Positions 33,643-46,124 of a stretch of DNA of 64,000 nucleotides are shown here, piece after piece. The notes below the pieces were generated by a model. It made no database searches. It was not told the origin of the DNA and worked only from the letters and a program-made list of their open reading frames with translations. Each line of letters starts with the position of its first letter. Within the stretch, counting starts at the first letter, position 1. Origin of the DNA: Gonapodya sp. JEL0774 (Eukaryota > Monoblepharomycota > Monoblepharidomycetes > Monoblepharidales > Gonapodyaceae); contig JADIIX010000086.1 in NCBI GenBank assembly GCA_027604505.1, positions 33,312 to 97,311 on the forward strand, in the 5' to 3' direction. Made by a program: the position numbers and the translations under genes.

Positions 33643-34101
33643 ATGACATCGTCAAACAACAACCCGGAAGCTCCAAGTACGGTGCACACAGCGCATTGCT
33701 CCTGTAGACAGTTGACCATCACCGTGAATGGGGAACTGGCTGTCGGAATCTGTCACTGCTTCGAGTGCCAGCGAAGATCGGGATCTCTGTTCGCGGCCAT
33801 GGCGAGCTTCAAACCGCCTGTCGTGGTTACTGGAGAGGCGACCGAGTATCGGCGAAAGGGAGATGCCGGAGCCTCGTTTTGTTATCGGTTCTGCCCGAAG
33901 TGTGGGACGACTGTGTATCATACAGTAGAGGGATTCGATTGGGTTTCCGTTGCAGTGGGAGCTTTTCCGGATGGCACACTTGTTCCTGCTCCTCGTGTGT
34001 CATTCTACGACTCCAGACGGCATCCGTGGGTCACGGTTCCGAACACATGTCAAGTGTTCGAGAATGGTCCACCGAAAGATTGGCGTCCACGAAAGGATTA
34101 A
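33643..34101 (+). CDS. GFA/CENP-V-domain protein
   Basis: Intronless 152-residue protein of the GFA family (glutathione-dependent formaldehyde-activating enzyme-like, Mss4-like fold), which binds zinc through paired cysteines. Visible ligands: HCSCRQL near residue 24, CHCFECQRRSGS around 42-53, and FCPKCGTTVYH around 94-104. Length is typical. In bacteria the family promotes formaldehyde-glutathione adduct formation, although direct catalysis has been questioned. Fungal members are mostly of unknown function. ATG at 33643 is a natural start close to the first zinc motif. It is one of the few single-exon genes here; lack of introns and a patchy family distribution would fit transfer, but this is only a suggestion. 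Confidence 0.88.
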   Translation: MTSSNNNPEAPSTVHTAHCSCRQLTITVNGELAVGICHCFECQRRSGSLFAAMASFKPPVVVTGEATEYRRKGDAGASFCYRFCPKCGTTVYHTVEGFDWVSVAVGAFPDGTLVPAPRVSFYDSRRHPWVTVPNTCQVFENGPPKDWRPRKD

Positions 34102-36689
34102 TTGAATTACCTTCACTCTTTGAAGCGTAAAGATGAAGTACCGGACATCATTTGAAGTTAGTTATGAGCCAGGGCATAATATGTAATACATGGATGGACG
34201 TTGTAGGGAGGTGCTGGAGTAAAAGAATCATCCACTCCCCGAATCAGAAGTGTCCTAAATGATGCTGTGGCCCACCGCACTTCACCAGACCCCATCCACC
34301 CCACAGATGTCCTCCCGTAAACCCAACGTCGAAGCCGGTGATGCTATGATCCAGGCCGTTGTGGAGGATCGGACGCTGGACACTTCTCGTTCAGGTCCTG
34401 CGACAGGGGTAATCCAAACGCGGGCCGAAGAGACTCAAACCGGAATGGACGTTTCCAGAGTTAGTAAAACAAAACAGGGGAGATTTTCTTTACATAAGCG
34501 ATGAAGATGTGACAGTTTTCGACGAGTTCCCTGAGTGATTGACCTCGCTCTTGTATACTTATACTTATGTATTGCCAACTTTGGTGGAGGACAATGTATC
34601 CCATCAAGCCTCCACCCTTCAAGCTCCTCAGTAACTAACAGTAACTGAGTTGCCGTGATCGGAAGAGTGTGGCGTAAGAAGCGCACCTCACAAAATAATG
34701 GCAGCCCAAAGGAGATCATCAGCACTAAACTACGCTAGAAAAAATCTCCCAAATCCGGCCCAGTCTAGGTTGGCGACCTGCACGAGACACCTCTCACCCA
34801 ATGTGCCTCGCTGGGGCTCTCGCACAAACCACCCAGGAAGGGTGTGTGCAGTGGGTCACTTTGCAAAACACAGGAGTGGAGAATCGAGAACAAAAACAAT
34901 ATCATGCTTTGCAAAGAATAAGCAGAACATAGATCTGACTCACCAGTGGTTGAGCAGATCCATGGTGTCAGGCACCTCCTCCTTCATCTGCCCCTTGCCC
35001 CGTTTGTCTTTTCTTGCCACGCCCACCCAAACTCCTTGGAGATTGCCTCGGCGGGGGGTTGTCCCAAGACCTGTTGCAGGAAGATCAGAATGTAGAGAAC
35101 CACGATGTGTCAGAGTCGTAGGACCCCTTTGCTCCTGAGTCACAGGTTGTCTGGTGGATTCAGAAGCTGATCACATAAAATTGAAGGTGTTGCATTGCTG
35201 ACTGATCAATAGAGAATCGTAGATGAAAAGGCGAAAATAAGACCCACCTCCAGCAGGTATTCTAACATCTGGATCTGTTTGGGAGCTGCTGGATAAACCT
35301 CTCTTCAGCAGTTTGGAAGCTCTACTAATGCTGGTTTGCTGGTTGCGGGACGTTGTTCTACCACCAGTCTGCCCTCTTGATCCATCACTGTGATTGCCTC
35401 ACTTCCCACTCCCACTTCGACCTCCTCTGCCTGCACCACCTCCCCTGTCATCATCATTCCCATCACTCTGAGCATCCCCACCGTCACCTCCATTGTCGTC
35501 ATTGTGATTGCTGTCTTCCTCCTCACCACTCTCGTGGACTCTGCCTCCCGCAGCTGCTGCTGTCACAGCATTCTCTCGCTGTAGTTCCTCTGTCACAGCT
35601 TCATCCCACTTGGCCCTATCTGGTTGAAAGTAAGCAGTGGAGTGGTTCCAACTTGCTCTAGCACCGTTGTTGACTTTTGGGACCCCACGACCACCACATA
35701 CTTGACTCTGCACCACTAAAGTCATCAAGATACGCAGTGTGCCTCTATCTCTCCTCGGTGATTTTCAGTTCCATCATCCTCAGCGCATTCCTCACCTCCG
35801 ATTTCCGAACTGTCTCATCATGTGGGGCAGGCATGGTGCTCCTGTTGGTGGGGTCCACTGATGCTGTGTCACTGCGTTGGAACAAAGGATATCGCTGACC
35901 AATCACCCCAGCAAGAAACAATATGTACAAAGTGCAACAAAAAGAAAGGAACAAAGACGATATAAGCACATGCCATACAGAATGGCACCACACCTTGAAA
36001 GAGTCAATGAATGGGGTACTTGCCGATATTGGTCCCCACAATTTCAATGTTTGGATTGTCAGGGAAACATTCACAAAGGAGGATTCCCAGCCTACTTGCA
36101 TCGAACACTTGTCTGATCAAGGTCTGACGGTCAGATACAACCTTGTACCTTCCAGTGGTTTGATTACAATTCTGGATTTTGTCTGTGGAGGCTATGTAGG
36201 CTGCATGGCAAAAGGCACAAAAAAGAAACTTTTAACGTTCTTGGAATGTCTTCCACTTTCACATTGGTAGATTTCCACCTGCAATCGACACTCACCTGCT
36301 CAAAAAGCATCAGGGTAAGGCTTCTTGGTGCCTGTGTGGACTTCATATGTGACATGAGTGCCATAAGGGACCACACATCCCAAAGAGCAGTCAGGAAGGG
36401 AGGGGGTGTTGTAGCAACTAACTTGCATGCTTACAAGTGTGGTTCATTGAGCAAATTTGACAACATGTATGTTGGTCCCCTTGCCACACAACGGAATTAA
36501 GACATGGTCTGATATTCATGTAGATAATCTCTAGAATGTATGCAGAATGTGGAAAGGGCCAGACCTGATAGCCTCTGTTGGGGTGACCTCAAATAACCCT
36601 TTGCCAAATTTTGTCTGTGCAGGGGAGGAATGGAGGTTATTGTAGTGCCCTTGTTGCCCAAAAATGAGATTCATTTCACCATTGGAGTG
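34102..36689. other. Gene-poor region with possible decayed gene on the minus strand
   Basis: About 2.6 kb. Minus-strand fragments joined by splice-like sites are suggestive: a segment with PAPHDETVRKSEVRNALRMM near 35.8 kb, then GARASWNHSTAYFQ followed by an Asp/Gly/Arg-rich low-complexity stretch near 35.4-35.7 kb, then a Gln/Lys-rich segment near 35.0 kb. No family could be assigned. Composition differs from the neighbouring genes, and the stretch leads into the tandem-repeat array, so it may be transposon-derived. Confidence 0.35.
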
Positions 36690-38050
36690 ATCTAGATTTG
36701 CTGGACTCTTGTCATACCACACAGAACAGATACGGTTTACTTATCTGTCTTTGCTCTGCAGGAGTGAATGCAAGTTCAACCAAAACACATACATGAAATA
36801 GCAACATCCTCAAAAGAAGTGAAGGTGGGAGGTGGATGTAGAGCCTGTTCATGCCCAGACTTGTGTGGTGATGAACAACATCATCAGTGCTAGGCTCCTT
36901 GTCACACAAAAAAGTAGAACACACTGTCTGATATTGTACTTTCGCTCTATGGGAATGAATGCCGATCCAACCAAATCCAACAGTGTGAAAGAGTACATGT
37001 GACTGCACATCCCAAGAAGTAGTTAAAATCAAGTGGTTGAGATGCGTGGTTCTCTGAAAGTATGAGCATTGGAAATGCTGGACTCTTTGGCAACCCAGCA
37101 ATGTACAAACACTCCCTAATGTTTGTGCCTGTACTCTGTCAGAGGGTCTACTAGTCCAGCCAAAATGAAAGGTGGAACAGAGCAGATGTGACAGCACAGC
37201 CCCGAAAGAGTGAGGGATGGGAGACCATGTAATGATTGTTGCATGCTTGCAAGCAGGGTCTTCATCTGTTTTGCAACCTTGATGAGTGATGATTTCTTTT
37301 GCCGTTTTTGGTGCCTTTGCTCAGTGAGAGTCACTGTAAGCCCCGCTAAATTGGAAAGGTGTAAACGGAACAAATTTAACAACACAATCCAAAAAGAGGT
37401 AACAAAAGAGATTTTAGTGCCTCTGGCATGCCTAGAAAGGTGGTTCCTTGATTAATCTGCACCTGAATGGTGCCAGACTCCTTGTTACATAACAAAGTAA
37501 AAGGCACTGTCTGATTTCATGTATTTACTCTGTGGGAGTGACTGTAAGCTTAGCCAAAATTAAAAATTGGAGCTGATGTGATCACATCCAAACAAGGGCA
37601 GAAGGGTCAAGGGAACTTGTTGATGAGGGTGTTGTATTCAACAAAAGTGTGGCTCCTTGGGCAATCAGCCACAGAATGCTCGCCTCCTTGACATACCATT
37701 AAGCAAAGACTGATTCTTATGACTTTGTGCTGTGGGCATAGCTGCATACCCAGCCAAAATACAGAGTTTGAAAAGCCAATGTGACCACACAACCAACAAG
37801 GGTGAGGATAGAAGGTGGTTGTGGTGCCCCTGGTATGCCCATAAGTGTAGTTACGTGTTCACGCTGGACTCTTTAACCATAAGTTCTTTGCCTTCTCTGT
37901 GTGGTAGTGACTGCATGTCCAGCCAAAAGTGGAAGATGAACCAATCTGACAGAGCCAAACATAATGATGCAACTGTTACACACACCGAGATTGTGGGCAG
38001 GGAAAGAGAGGTGTGAGGTAGCATGTCAGTGCCATGATCCTAGCTGGACA
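36690..38050. repeat. Degenerate tandem repeat array, unit about 170-210 bp
   Basis: About seven diverged units in head-to-tail order. Each has a GCTGGACTC(T/C)TTG-like start, a CTCTGTGGGAGTGACTG core followed by TCCAGCCAAAAT, then a GTGAC-CACA-CCCAA-AAG stretch. The core recurs near 36770, 36958, 37141, 37326, 37533, 37738 and 37905. Weaker traces extend to about 36.3 kb and 38.3 kb. No long open frame runs through the units. Confidence 0.75.
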
Positions 38051-39356
38051 AGTGTTCTATTCACATATACATCAACCCAACAACTGTGCTAGACATGTGT
38101 CAACTGCAAAGACACAACACAAGTTCCAATAGTGTCTGTGGAGTTCTGCGTGAGCAGGTGCTAGCCAAAAGCAAAAGGATGCGGATATGGGAACAAGGAG
38201 ACACAAGCTGGTTGAAACAAGTGCACAAGGGACAGGAGGATGGGCAGTTGTGGACAAGAGGGGCATGGGGTACCAGTTGTTGTGTTTTCTCAACTGTCAG
38301 GTCTCATTAATCAGTGAAGTTCCACAAAGTATTTGGCTAGGTGGTAACTAACACGCCTTAACAAGGGGTTGCTGCCTTTCCAAGTGTCTGGCCACAAAGA
38401 AAATGGAAACAACAGGACACAGACTGACAAAAAAAACATTTGGAGCAATGTATGGAGAATACAGGCTAGATGACAGACTTGGGGGGGCCAAATGGGACCT
38501 TCAAAGTTGAGCTAGCTGCCGTGATGGAAAGGGTAGAGTGTGGGCAAGGCCTCTTGATGTGTCAGGAAGACAAGCACCTTGTAAAGTATCCCACTTCAGA
38601 AATGCCTGATGTCACCACCACCAGGCAAAGGTTTGAGATGAGAGATCTGGCAAAAGGGAGAAGCAACTCTCTGTGCTTTCCAGTGATATCAAGGAAGAGG
38701 CAAGAGGTATGGTCATAGACAACAAGAAGCACGTACAAAATGGTGGTGTGAGGTGGTTTACAATGTTATATGTGCGTGAGCCAGGGGAGATGGATCCCCA
38801 GCCCCATGAAGAGAAAGACATGTTGACAACAACTATGAGCACGAGACAAATTGGGAGACATGCGAGGGCGGGCATGTCTGGGAAGCAGTCTCGGCTCCAA
38901 AAAAAAAAGGACAAAGGTGATCATTGGGAGCGGGGAGAAGCAGGCAGAGCAGAGGAGAACAAAAGGAAGAAAAACAGAAGAGCTTCTGCGAAATGGTAAA
39001 CAAAAGAAAAGGAGATGCGGATGCGGATGCGCAGATTTCTTTCTATTGGTGGTGTGCAGGTTTGGGTTTGGTGGGTGGGTGGCACGTGTTTAGCCGGCGT
39101 CCCACTCCCATCAACCACACAGCACTTGAATTGAATTGAATCCACGCGGAGTCACAAACTCGCTCGACTACCTCGACTCAGAGTCGAATCCAGCCATCGT
39201 CAATTTTTTTTTGTATCCTGTTCGTGGTCTGGTCTGGCAACCACCGCAGTCGCTGTTCTCTCAACCCTATCACTCGCCCCGTCCGCTCTGCTACGCTCCC
39301 AGTCACCTCCGTCACTCCGTCCGCCCACTGGGAATCCCCACTGGCTGTGGTGGAAA
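38051..39356. other. Intergenic region upstream of the Nem1-type gene
   Basis: About 1.3 kb with no supported gene. The left end carries traces of the tandem repeat; the last ~250 bases should be the promoter of the phosphatase gene. Confidence 0.5.
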
Positions 39357-41750
39357 ATGACGTCCGCTTTCCCCCCTGACACGGCTGCAGCGGCACCCGG
39401 ACACACGGTCCAGTCAGACTCGCTCTCTCCACCTGCCAATCACGCTCTTCCCACCCATCAACCCGCTCACGCCATCGATGACGTCACTTCTGCGTCAGAG
39501 GATCTCTCTTCTCTGCTGATGACTCAGCATCTCGCTCCCTCGCCCAAACTGTCTCCCCCGTCACCTCCGCCGACTCCCCCTCCCTCGCAGCTCAGAAACT
39601 CCGCATCGCATCCCTTCTCAAACGCCTCAGCATCGCTCTCCCATCCCTCCCCGCCGCCTCTGCCACCCGCACTCGCCCTGCTCCCCTCGCGACTCCTCGC
39701 TCTCTTCCTCCGCCTCCTTGCCGCACTCTGCTGCCTCCTGCTGCCTCCTTCCCACTCAATTCCATCCCGCCTGCTCAGTTACTCCGCATCCCTCTCCGAC
39801 TCAGACTCCTCCCATCCCTCGGCCCAACCCTCAACCTCCACCAGTTCCACCCCCTCTCCTGCCCAACGCACCCCCTCACGCCGCTCTCCCTCTTCTTCTT
39901 CCTCTTCTTCCTCTTCCCGCCGCTCAGCCCGTCTCCGCTCCAAATCATCTCGCTCACCAACCCCATTGCCACCCTCCGTCGGCGCAGACGTCCCCACCTC
40001 CGCCCTCGTTAAACTCGCCTCGTCATCCCTCTCCTCCTCCTCCTCCTCTACTCAATCCCTCTCAAAACCCCCCCCGCGCCCTCCCTCCCCCACTACGCCC
40101 ACCTGGTTCGGGTTGGCCCACTTCCTTCCCCCCCACTGGCTCTCCCCTTCCCCCACCCCTCCACCCGCCCCGCCAACCCCGCCACTCCCGCTCAAAACAC
40201 TCGTCCTGGACCTTGACGAGACACTCATCCACTCCACGTCCAGGGGAACCAGGGAGTCGGACCACGTGGTCGAGGTCACAGTGGACAAGCACGTGTGCTT
40301 GTATTACGTCTACAAGAGGCCACGTGAGTTTGGTGCTGTGCGATGGACGTGGGCGGGTGGGGGGGGGGGGGGGGGTTCGGGGTATTGNNNNNNNNNNTCT
40401 CTGGGTCCCTGTTTTGGTGTGTGGTGGGTTTTGTGTGGGGGGTGGGGGGGGGGGTGGGGGGGGTTCGTGGTATTGGGTTTTGCGTGGTTTGGGCTCAGGT
40501 CGTTGTATGGGTTTCGGATGGGGTTTGGTGGGTTATATTGTAGTTCGGGCGAGGTTAGACGTCATTGGTTTTTGTTGATGGTCCTAGGTCGGTGTTGGTC
40601 ATTGGTGGTTGTTGCGGGTTGTCAGCCATGGTGGTGTCTCCGTTGGAGCCACGTTGGGCGCGACGCGAGACCTTGTCGATCACCCACCAACTCACCGTCT
40701 CAAACGCCCTACCCCAGACGTCGACCTCTTCCTCCGCACCGTCTCCCCCTGGTTCCGCATCGTCATCTTTACCGCGTCCATGGCCGAGTACGCCGACCCC
40801 GTGATCGATTACCTCGACCCAACGGGAACGTGTGTGGAGAAGAGGTTCTTTCGGGAGGTGGGTTGGAGGAGACGGGTTGGGGGGGGGATTGGAGAAGGGA
40901 GGTTCTGATTGGGTGGTGTGAGGTGTGAGCCCGGCCGCCAAATGTGTGGCCGTGCGGGACAAGGGGACTCCAGGGTCGGTCAGTGTGCCTATTTGGCGTG
41001 CGCCGGAGTCGGGTTCCTCCGTGGGGGATACTCTTGGTCGCTGGCCCGCCGCAGTCTCTCGAATCACGTCAAGGGTGTGCGCAGCTCTGGTCCCACGCGG
41101 TGAGGGTGCGGTGTGCTCGTGCGGTGGTGCTGCGAACCTCGCGCTCCTCGGTTCCTCGATTCCTGGCGCCACCGTTTCGCTCACCCACCTCTTTCCCCCT
41201 CTCCTTTCCCATACCCCCCCAGTCCTGCATCCACCACAATGGCACTTACATGAAAGACCTCTCCATCGTGGAACCCGACCTCAGCCAGGTTTTCCTGGTG
41301 GACAACTCGCCGATTAGTTACGCGGTGAATCAGGGTGGGTAGACCGCCGAAGACGGGTTGGAGGGGGGCAGGGGGGGGTTGTGGTAAGGGAAGGGAGGCG
41401 CACGGGGATGGAGCGGCGAGATAGGTGGAGGGGATAGTGGTGGCCGGGCCGGGGGGGATAGAACTGCGACTCGGGTGGCCTTGTGCTCTGGAGGATCGGA
41501 CGACGATGACGAGTCGTAGCCTCAGCCGTCATCGACCCTTCCACGTTGCACTCGGATTGGCGTGACTTGGGGAGTTTCCTCTATTCCCACACTCACGCAC
41601 GTCCCCACCTCCCCACCTCCAGACAACGGCGTCCCCATCGACGGCTGGGTCTCGGACCCCAAAGACGAGGCCCTGCTTGACCTGATACCTTTTCTCGACG
41701 CGCTCAGGTTCGTCAAGGACGTGAGGAGCGTGTTGAGTTTGAGGGTGTGA
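39357..41750 (+). CDS. NEM1: Nem1/Dullard-type NLI-interacting-factor phosphatase
   Basis: HAD-family protein serine/threonine phosphatase of the Nem1/CTDNEP1 group, which at the nuclear envelope/ER dephosphorylates lipin and so controls lipid synthesis. A long Pro/Ser-rich N-terminal region contains one hydrophobic helix (about residue 105-130, [17 protein letters not shown]), expected to anchor the protein. The catalytic domain starts [15 protein letters not shown] (DLDET nucleophile motif), continues HVVEV and CLYYVYKRP, then [19 protein letters not shown] with [48 protein letters not shown], and [20 protein letters not shown] with [15 protein letters not shown]. Four introns. The first (from about 40325) holds the assembly gap and long G runs. 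Stop at 41750. The identity is well supported; its partner Spo7 is not in the window. Confidence 0.9.
40388..40397. other. Assembly gap (10 N) within an intron
   Basis: Ten N inside the first intron of the Nem1-type gene. Both sides are G-rich (runs of 15 or more G) and share the short phrase GGGGTTCG(T/G)GGTATTG, so the true length is unknown. Confidence 0.95.
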
Positions 41751-42478
41751 TGGGGGAGACCTCGGGTGGGGTAGGTGTGGGCAGCCGGGCGCGCCGGGGT
41801 GTGGTGGATGGAATCGGGATGTACCCGCGCTGGGGCGGTGGCGGGTGTTCGCTCGTTCCGTTGTGTGTACGATCTAGTACGTGTGATGTCCCCATCACGG
41901 TGGTGTGCCGATAGAGTGTGGTGGCCGTAGAGGTTGACGTGGTCGTGGTTCGTGGATCGTGGATCGTGGATATGTGGTTCGTCTCGATGTTACGTATTGT
42001 ATCACCCGTTTCCGTTTTGGGCGGTAGAACCATGCATGTAATGGTACCATATTTCGAATGCCATACCAAGGGAAGACGCACTCTTGGTCGCACACCCGCG
42101 CTTCCCATGAGGATTGACCTTCTACCCGTGTGTGAGATGCGCGTCCTGGTGCTCAGTCCGTGCTCGGTGTCCGGTTCGATGGATTCTGGTGTGTTATGTG
42201 ACAAGGTATGTACAGTACTATTTTGCAACGTGAAAAGACATTTAGTAAGTAATTAAAAATGTATACGGTGGTGGGAACGGTGAATGAAGGGCTTGATGTT
42301 GATACGAGTGTCATGGGGGTATGGGATGGTTGGGTGGGGGGAAGATCGCCCACAATCCCACCGTCGGAGATGTCTACAAATATGACACGAGCCGGCCATA
42401 CGGTGTGGCACATATACAGGCGCGGGAGGCCGGGATATGCCTCCCCGCAACCTCCACCTCCCGCGGGCAGTACCGCGT
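41751..42478. other. Convergent intergenic region
   Basis: About 730 bases between the convergent phosphatase and GH28 genes. No supported gene. It includes a direct repeat of GGTTCGTGGATCGTGGATCG type near 41950. Confidence 0.5.
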
Positions 42479-44562
42479 TCACCAGAGCACTCCCACAACC
42501 ACTGAAACCAGGACTCCCGCCACGGCGCTTCTCAGGACCGGGGAGCCCACCACCACCCGCCAACTCCGACATCCCCGTTCCCGCTCCCACCCCAACCCGG
42601 CAGCCCGCCCTACCGCCCCCGATGTCTTCGTCTGCGAAGGCCCTGTCGCGCTCGGCGGGTCCACCCACACGGTCCCGTTCAGGGGAGCGAACGGGAGGGG
42701 TTCGACGGGTATGGGATCCGTGAGAGCAAAACCCTGCGTCAAGGCCCCCTGTGGTACACGCGGTGCGGTCCATCCATCTGGAGCGGTGCGCACCGAGACG
42801 GTTTTGGAAGCGTAGGCGGTAGGAGGGGAGGGTGTGGAGCCCGAGGGGAGGCATGGTGTGCCGGAGCCATAGGCGGACTGGCATGTGGAAGCGGTTAGCG
42901 CGTTGGTTGGGTCCCAGAAAAGCACGTCGGGGGTTATGGTGATGTTGACGCATGGGTTGGGGTTGGAGCACTGCAGGTAGACTGGGGCGCGGACGTTGGC
43001 GTCGTTGGAGAGGCCGACCCAGTTGGTGAAGACGAGGTTGGACAGTTGCACGCCAGAAAGGTCTCGGGCGAGGTTGGCGCCCGAGTTTTGCCAGTACTGA
43101 GTGATTTGAAGGGCGTAGTAGTTGGTCTTGCCCGTGAAGTTTTCAAACCGGCACTAGTGGAAGCAGATGCGTTGCGCGCAGGGTCACAAGAGATGTACGC
43201 GGAGCTTTGCAGGTTGAATGGAAACCTTGTCGACTGTATTCGAGAGCGTCACGGACTCACGTTGCGCACGTAACCGTCGCCATTGGGGTACGTCTTGATC
43301 ATGAGGAACTGTGTGCTATAGTACGAGACAACGTTCCGCATAATAATATTCTCCACAGCTGTAGATCTGTTGAAGGAACCCTGGATCGGATTGTTTATGG
43401 GGATGAAATCGCAGAGAATGCGGTCTCCGAACAGCCCCACGGCGAATAAGGAGGCTTCCACAACCAAACATACCATGGACATTCCACCGGACCAGTTGCA
43501 GAAAATGTCTTCGATCAATAGATTGGAGGACGGGCTCTGTAGGAAGCGAAGAATCGGATGCTCTGATCACCAAAAGTGTTTCGAATAGACACAACCCAGA
43601 AAACTCTCGAACCTTCACGCACACGCACTCGTCCCTGTTCGTGACTTCAATATTTCTGACGTGACAGTTGTTGCTGTATGCGGGGAGATATGAGTCGCGG
43701 CGAACGCGAAATGAGTGGATTGGAGTACATAGTCACCAAATCACATCAAGGCCATCCAAGCCTCCTTGATCATGTCCCCGAATAAGTATGTTGTATATAT
43801 CTCCGTTAATCACTTGATCTGCGCAAGTGTTTTAGATGGTACGGACATCTCGTTGATTTCAATCGCAAAAGCGAGCGGGGGAGCAACGGTCTCACCAAGA
43901 ACGATGTGAAAGGCAGGGGAATCAAAGAATGCAATGTCGTGAAGCGAGAAATTTGTAATTTGAACCAGCCGTAGAATTCGTGGTCCGTAGATGCCCTTTC
44001 CTTGTGAGTGGTAATAGACGCCATTACCTTGGAACGCACCCATGCGGTTCCCGGAGAACATTTCAAAATCGCTTCCACCCTGAATGATGAGCATATTACC
44101 GCCTCCAGTTCCTTGGCGACTGATAACGCCATCAAGTTGAAACGCCCACTTGTAACCGTTGTTCAACGAGACCCAAGTGCTCATGACGTAGTTGCCTGCG
44201 GGTACGTAGAGCGTGGCGCCGGGGCTTTTGAGAACACAGTTGCTGAAGGCCGACCATATTGCAGATCCAATGTCCTTTTGACATTAAGAGAGCAGGTCTG
44301 TGCGGTGTTCAACCCCAGGCGTATGATTTGACGCATCAATTCTCTCACAGTGACGTTATCAGCCTTCGCACCATAATCAGCTACGTTGCAAATTCTTGTC
44401 TTTTGGCTGATGGATGTCGTGGGTCCGACCTGAAACCGCAGGAATGTTGAGGTTGCGATGACGGGATACCCAGTTCGCGTTTCTCACTGGTCCTGTGAGC
44501 TGGGCATATACAAGGAACACGTTGCAGTAAACGACGACTATAAAAGCAAGCTGCCATCGCAT
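42479..44562 (-). CDS. GH28 rhamnogalacturonan hydrolase, secreted (intact copy)
   Basis: Pectin-degrading glycoside hydrolase of family 28, closest in pattern to fungal rhamnogalacturonases that cut the rhamnogalacturonan I backbone. Signal peptide MRWQLAFIVVVYCNVFLVYA, then QLTGP|VGPTTSISQKTRICN with ADYGAKADN, DIGSAIWSAFSNCVLKSPG, LYVPAGNYVMSTWVSLNN, GKGIYGPRILRLVQITNFSL with HDIAFFDSPAFH, the catalytic region GGLDGLDVIW and NRDECVCVK, SPSSNLLIEDIFCNWSGGMS, and the C-terminal beta-helix coils (VQLSNLVFTNW, NANVRAPVYLQCSNP-like). The active-site aspartates are present. The C-terminus (SAVAGVLVSVVVGVLW) is hydrophobic and could be a GPI signal or membrane anchor. About eight introns. Stop at 42479. 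A Harbinger element sits just upstream of the start. Confidence 0.85.
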
Positions 44563-44663
44563 CGTGGCTGGATTTCCGCAAGCTGGGCGCGTTAACTATT
44601 TAGTGTGTATGTACCCTTCAGTTCCAGCGCCCCTCAGGATCACTGGCGCGCTTGAATCAGTAA

Positions 44664-44666
44664 TAA
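44664..44666 (+). repeat. Left target-site duplication (TAA) of the Harbinger element
   Basis: TAA directly before the GGG start of the element, matched by TAA at 47932-47934. Confidence 0.8.
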
Positions 44667-44958
44667 GGGTTCGTTTAATTGCTCAGTTTCCACTCGGTTT
44701 TGCTCGGTTTCTGCCGTGTTTTTCTTGTACCATGTTTAGTTGGTCAGTTTCGAGCTGAGCAGAAACCAAGTTTGTGTTTGATTGCTTGGTTTGTGCCTGA
44801 CACCAAGACAGACCACCAAATGGGAAGAAACTGAGTTTTTCAGATTGACCACCAGAGCACAATTTCTTCACGCCAAGTTCAATCACTATATCATTACCAT
44901 AGTGATTTGGTGCCATCAACACATCATACCACGCACCAATCGCTTGCCTAACTGTCCA

Positions 44959-46124
44959 ATGGCATCAGCATTCTCTCGTGCAGTCAAAGCACCTCCTCAA
45001 TGTCCTCCAGGAAGTTCAAGGGTGGGAAAACGCTCCCAAGAACCCGTTCAATCAACATAAATGGGATCATGTGATCCCAAAGATGAAATCAAAGTACCTG
45101 GTCCTGAAGGAACACCCCCAATTGTCGTTCATGAACCTCGAGGCCCTGATCAAGAAGAAATACAAAACTGCCACCTACACTCCGGAGAAGAGTGGATTTG
45201 GATGGATAAGCACAGACTGCAGCAGAAGGGGTTTGGGATCGTTTGAAGATTGAGGTGGGTGAGAAATGAGACTTGTGAGTGTCTGTATGCAAAAGTTTCA
45301 ATCCATGGACATTCTGCTACATGCACCATTCAAATCACCAGAACAAGAAGAAGTGGGACAGCTACCATCCCCTCTTAACACCCTAGCCATTGTATCCCAA
45401 GGCAGCGGCAGTCTACTCTGGTCAGGTAGCAAGTGGTCAGTATGTCACATGTGGTGGGGATGTCGAACCCAGTGAACGTACTGATGATTCTGACTGCAAT
45501 GACACAGATCTAGAAAATAATGAAGGTGAGATAGGGGCTTGATGATGATCTGGAAAGATTTGTCAGTCACTCATTCTCAGGTTTCAGCAGATTCTCATGT
45601 GGATCTTGAATCAACTCCACCTGTTGTCCCTATGCATCTGGGTACTCCTGCTTCTGACCCAGAACAGCTTCCTGTGCCAATTCCAAAGTGCGGTTGTCGC
45701 AAATCAGATGCCACAAGCAAAGCCAGCAACACCACAAACCCTGGGAATTCATCACAGCGAAAACACTAGGTCCCCAAGGCACTCACCAGCTACAAGGATC
45801 TTGTGTCTTCCGTGGAAAGCGCATCCCAATCCTTTGCCACATTTGCTGAAGAACGCACAGAGCAGAAGCAAGCCCGAATACCCACCCCATTCAAGCAGGC
45901 TCTGGAACTTGTCAGAGGAGGACAGATGGGATCCAGCAAACCTTGCCTACCTGTCTGTGCTTTTTGAGAACAACAGGGTGGCAATGGCACATACCACATT
46001 CAAGAATAAGGACACCTGTATCCGTATGGTTGGGGAGTGTGCAAAGGCTGCCAGACAACTTGGCAGCAATAACTACCAGGAACAGCAGTCTTTTCAGGGC
46101 CCTCCTGCTCCCCCTATTCCTTGA
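44959..46124 (+). pseudogene. Myb/SANT-like accessory gene of the Harbinger element
   Basis: The plus-strand frame beginning near 44959 encodes a Myb/SANT-like DNA-binding domain: LLNVLQEVQGWENAPKNPF, HKWDHVIPKM, then the typical ending EKSGFGW. Downstream a Pro/Ser/Lys-rich middle and a C-terminal segment LSEEDRWDPANLAYLSVLFE follow in different reading frames (from about 45597). That could mean introns or frameshifts. In active PIF/Harbinger elements this protein binds the ends and brings in the transposase. Whether this copy is functional cannot be told; I list it as broken because frames change without clear splice sites. Confidence 0.6.
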
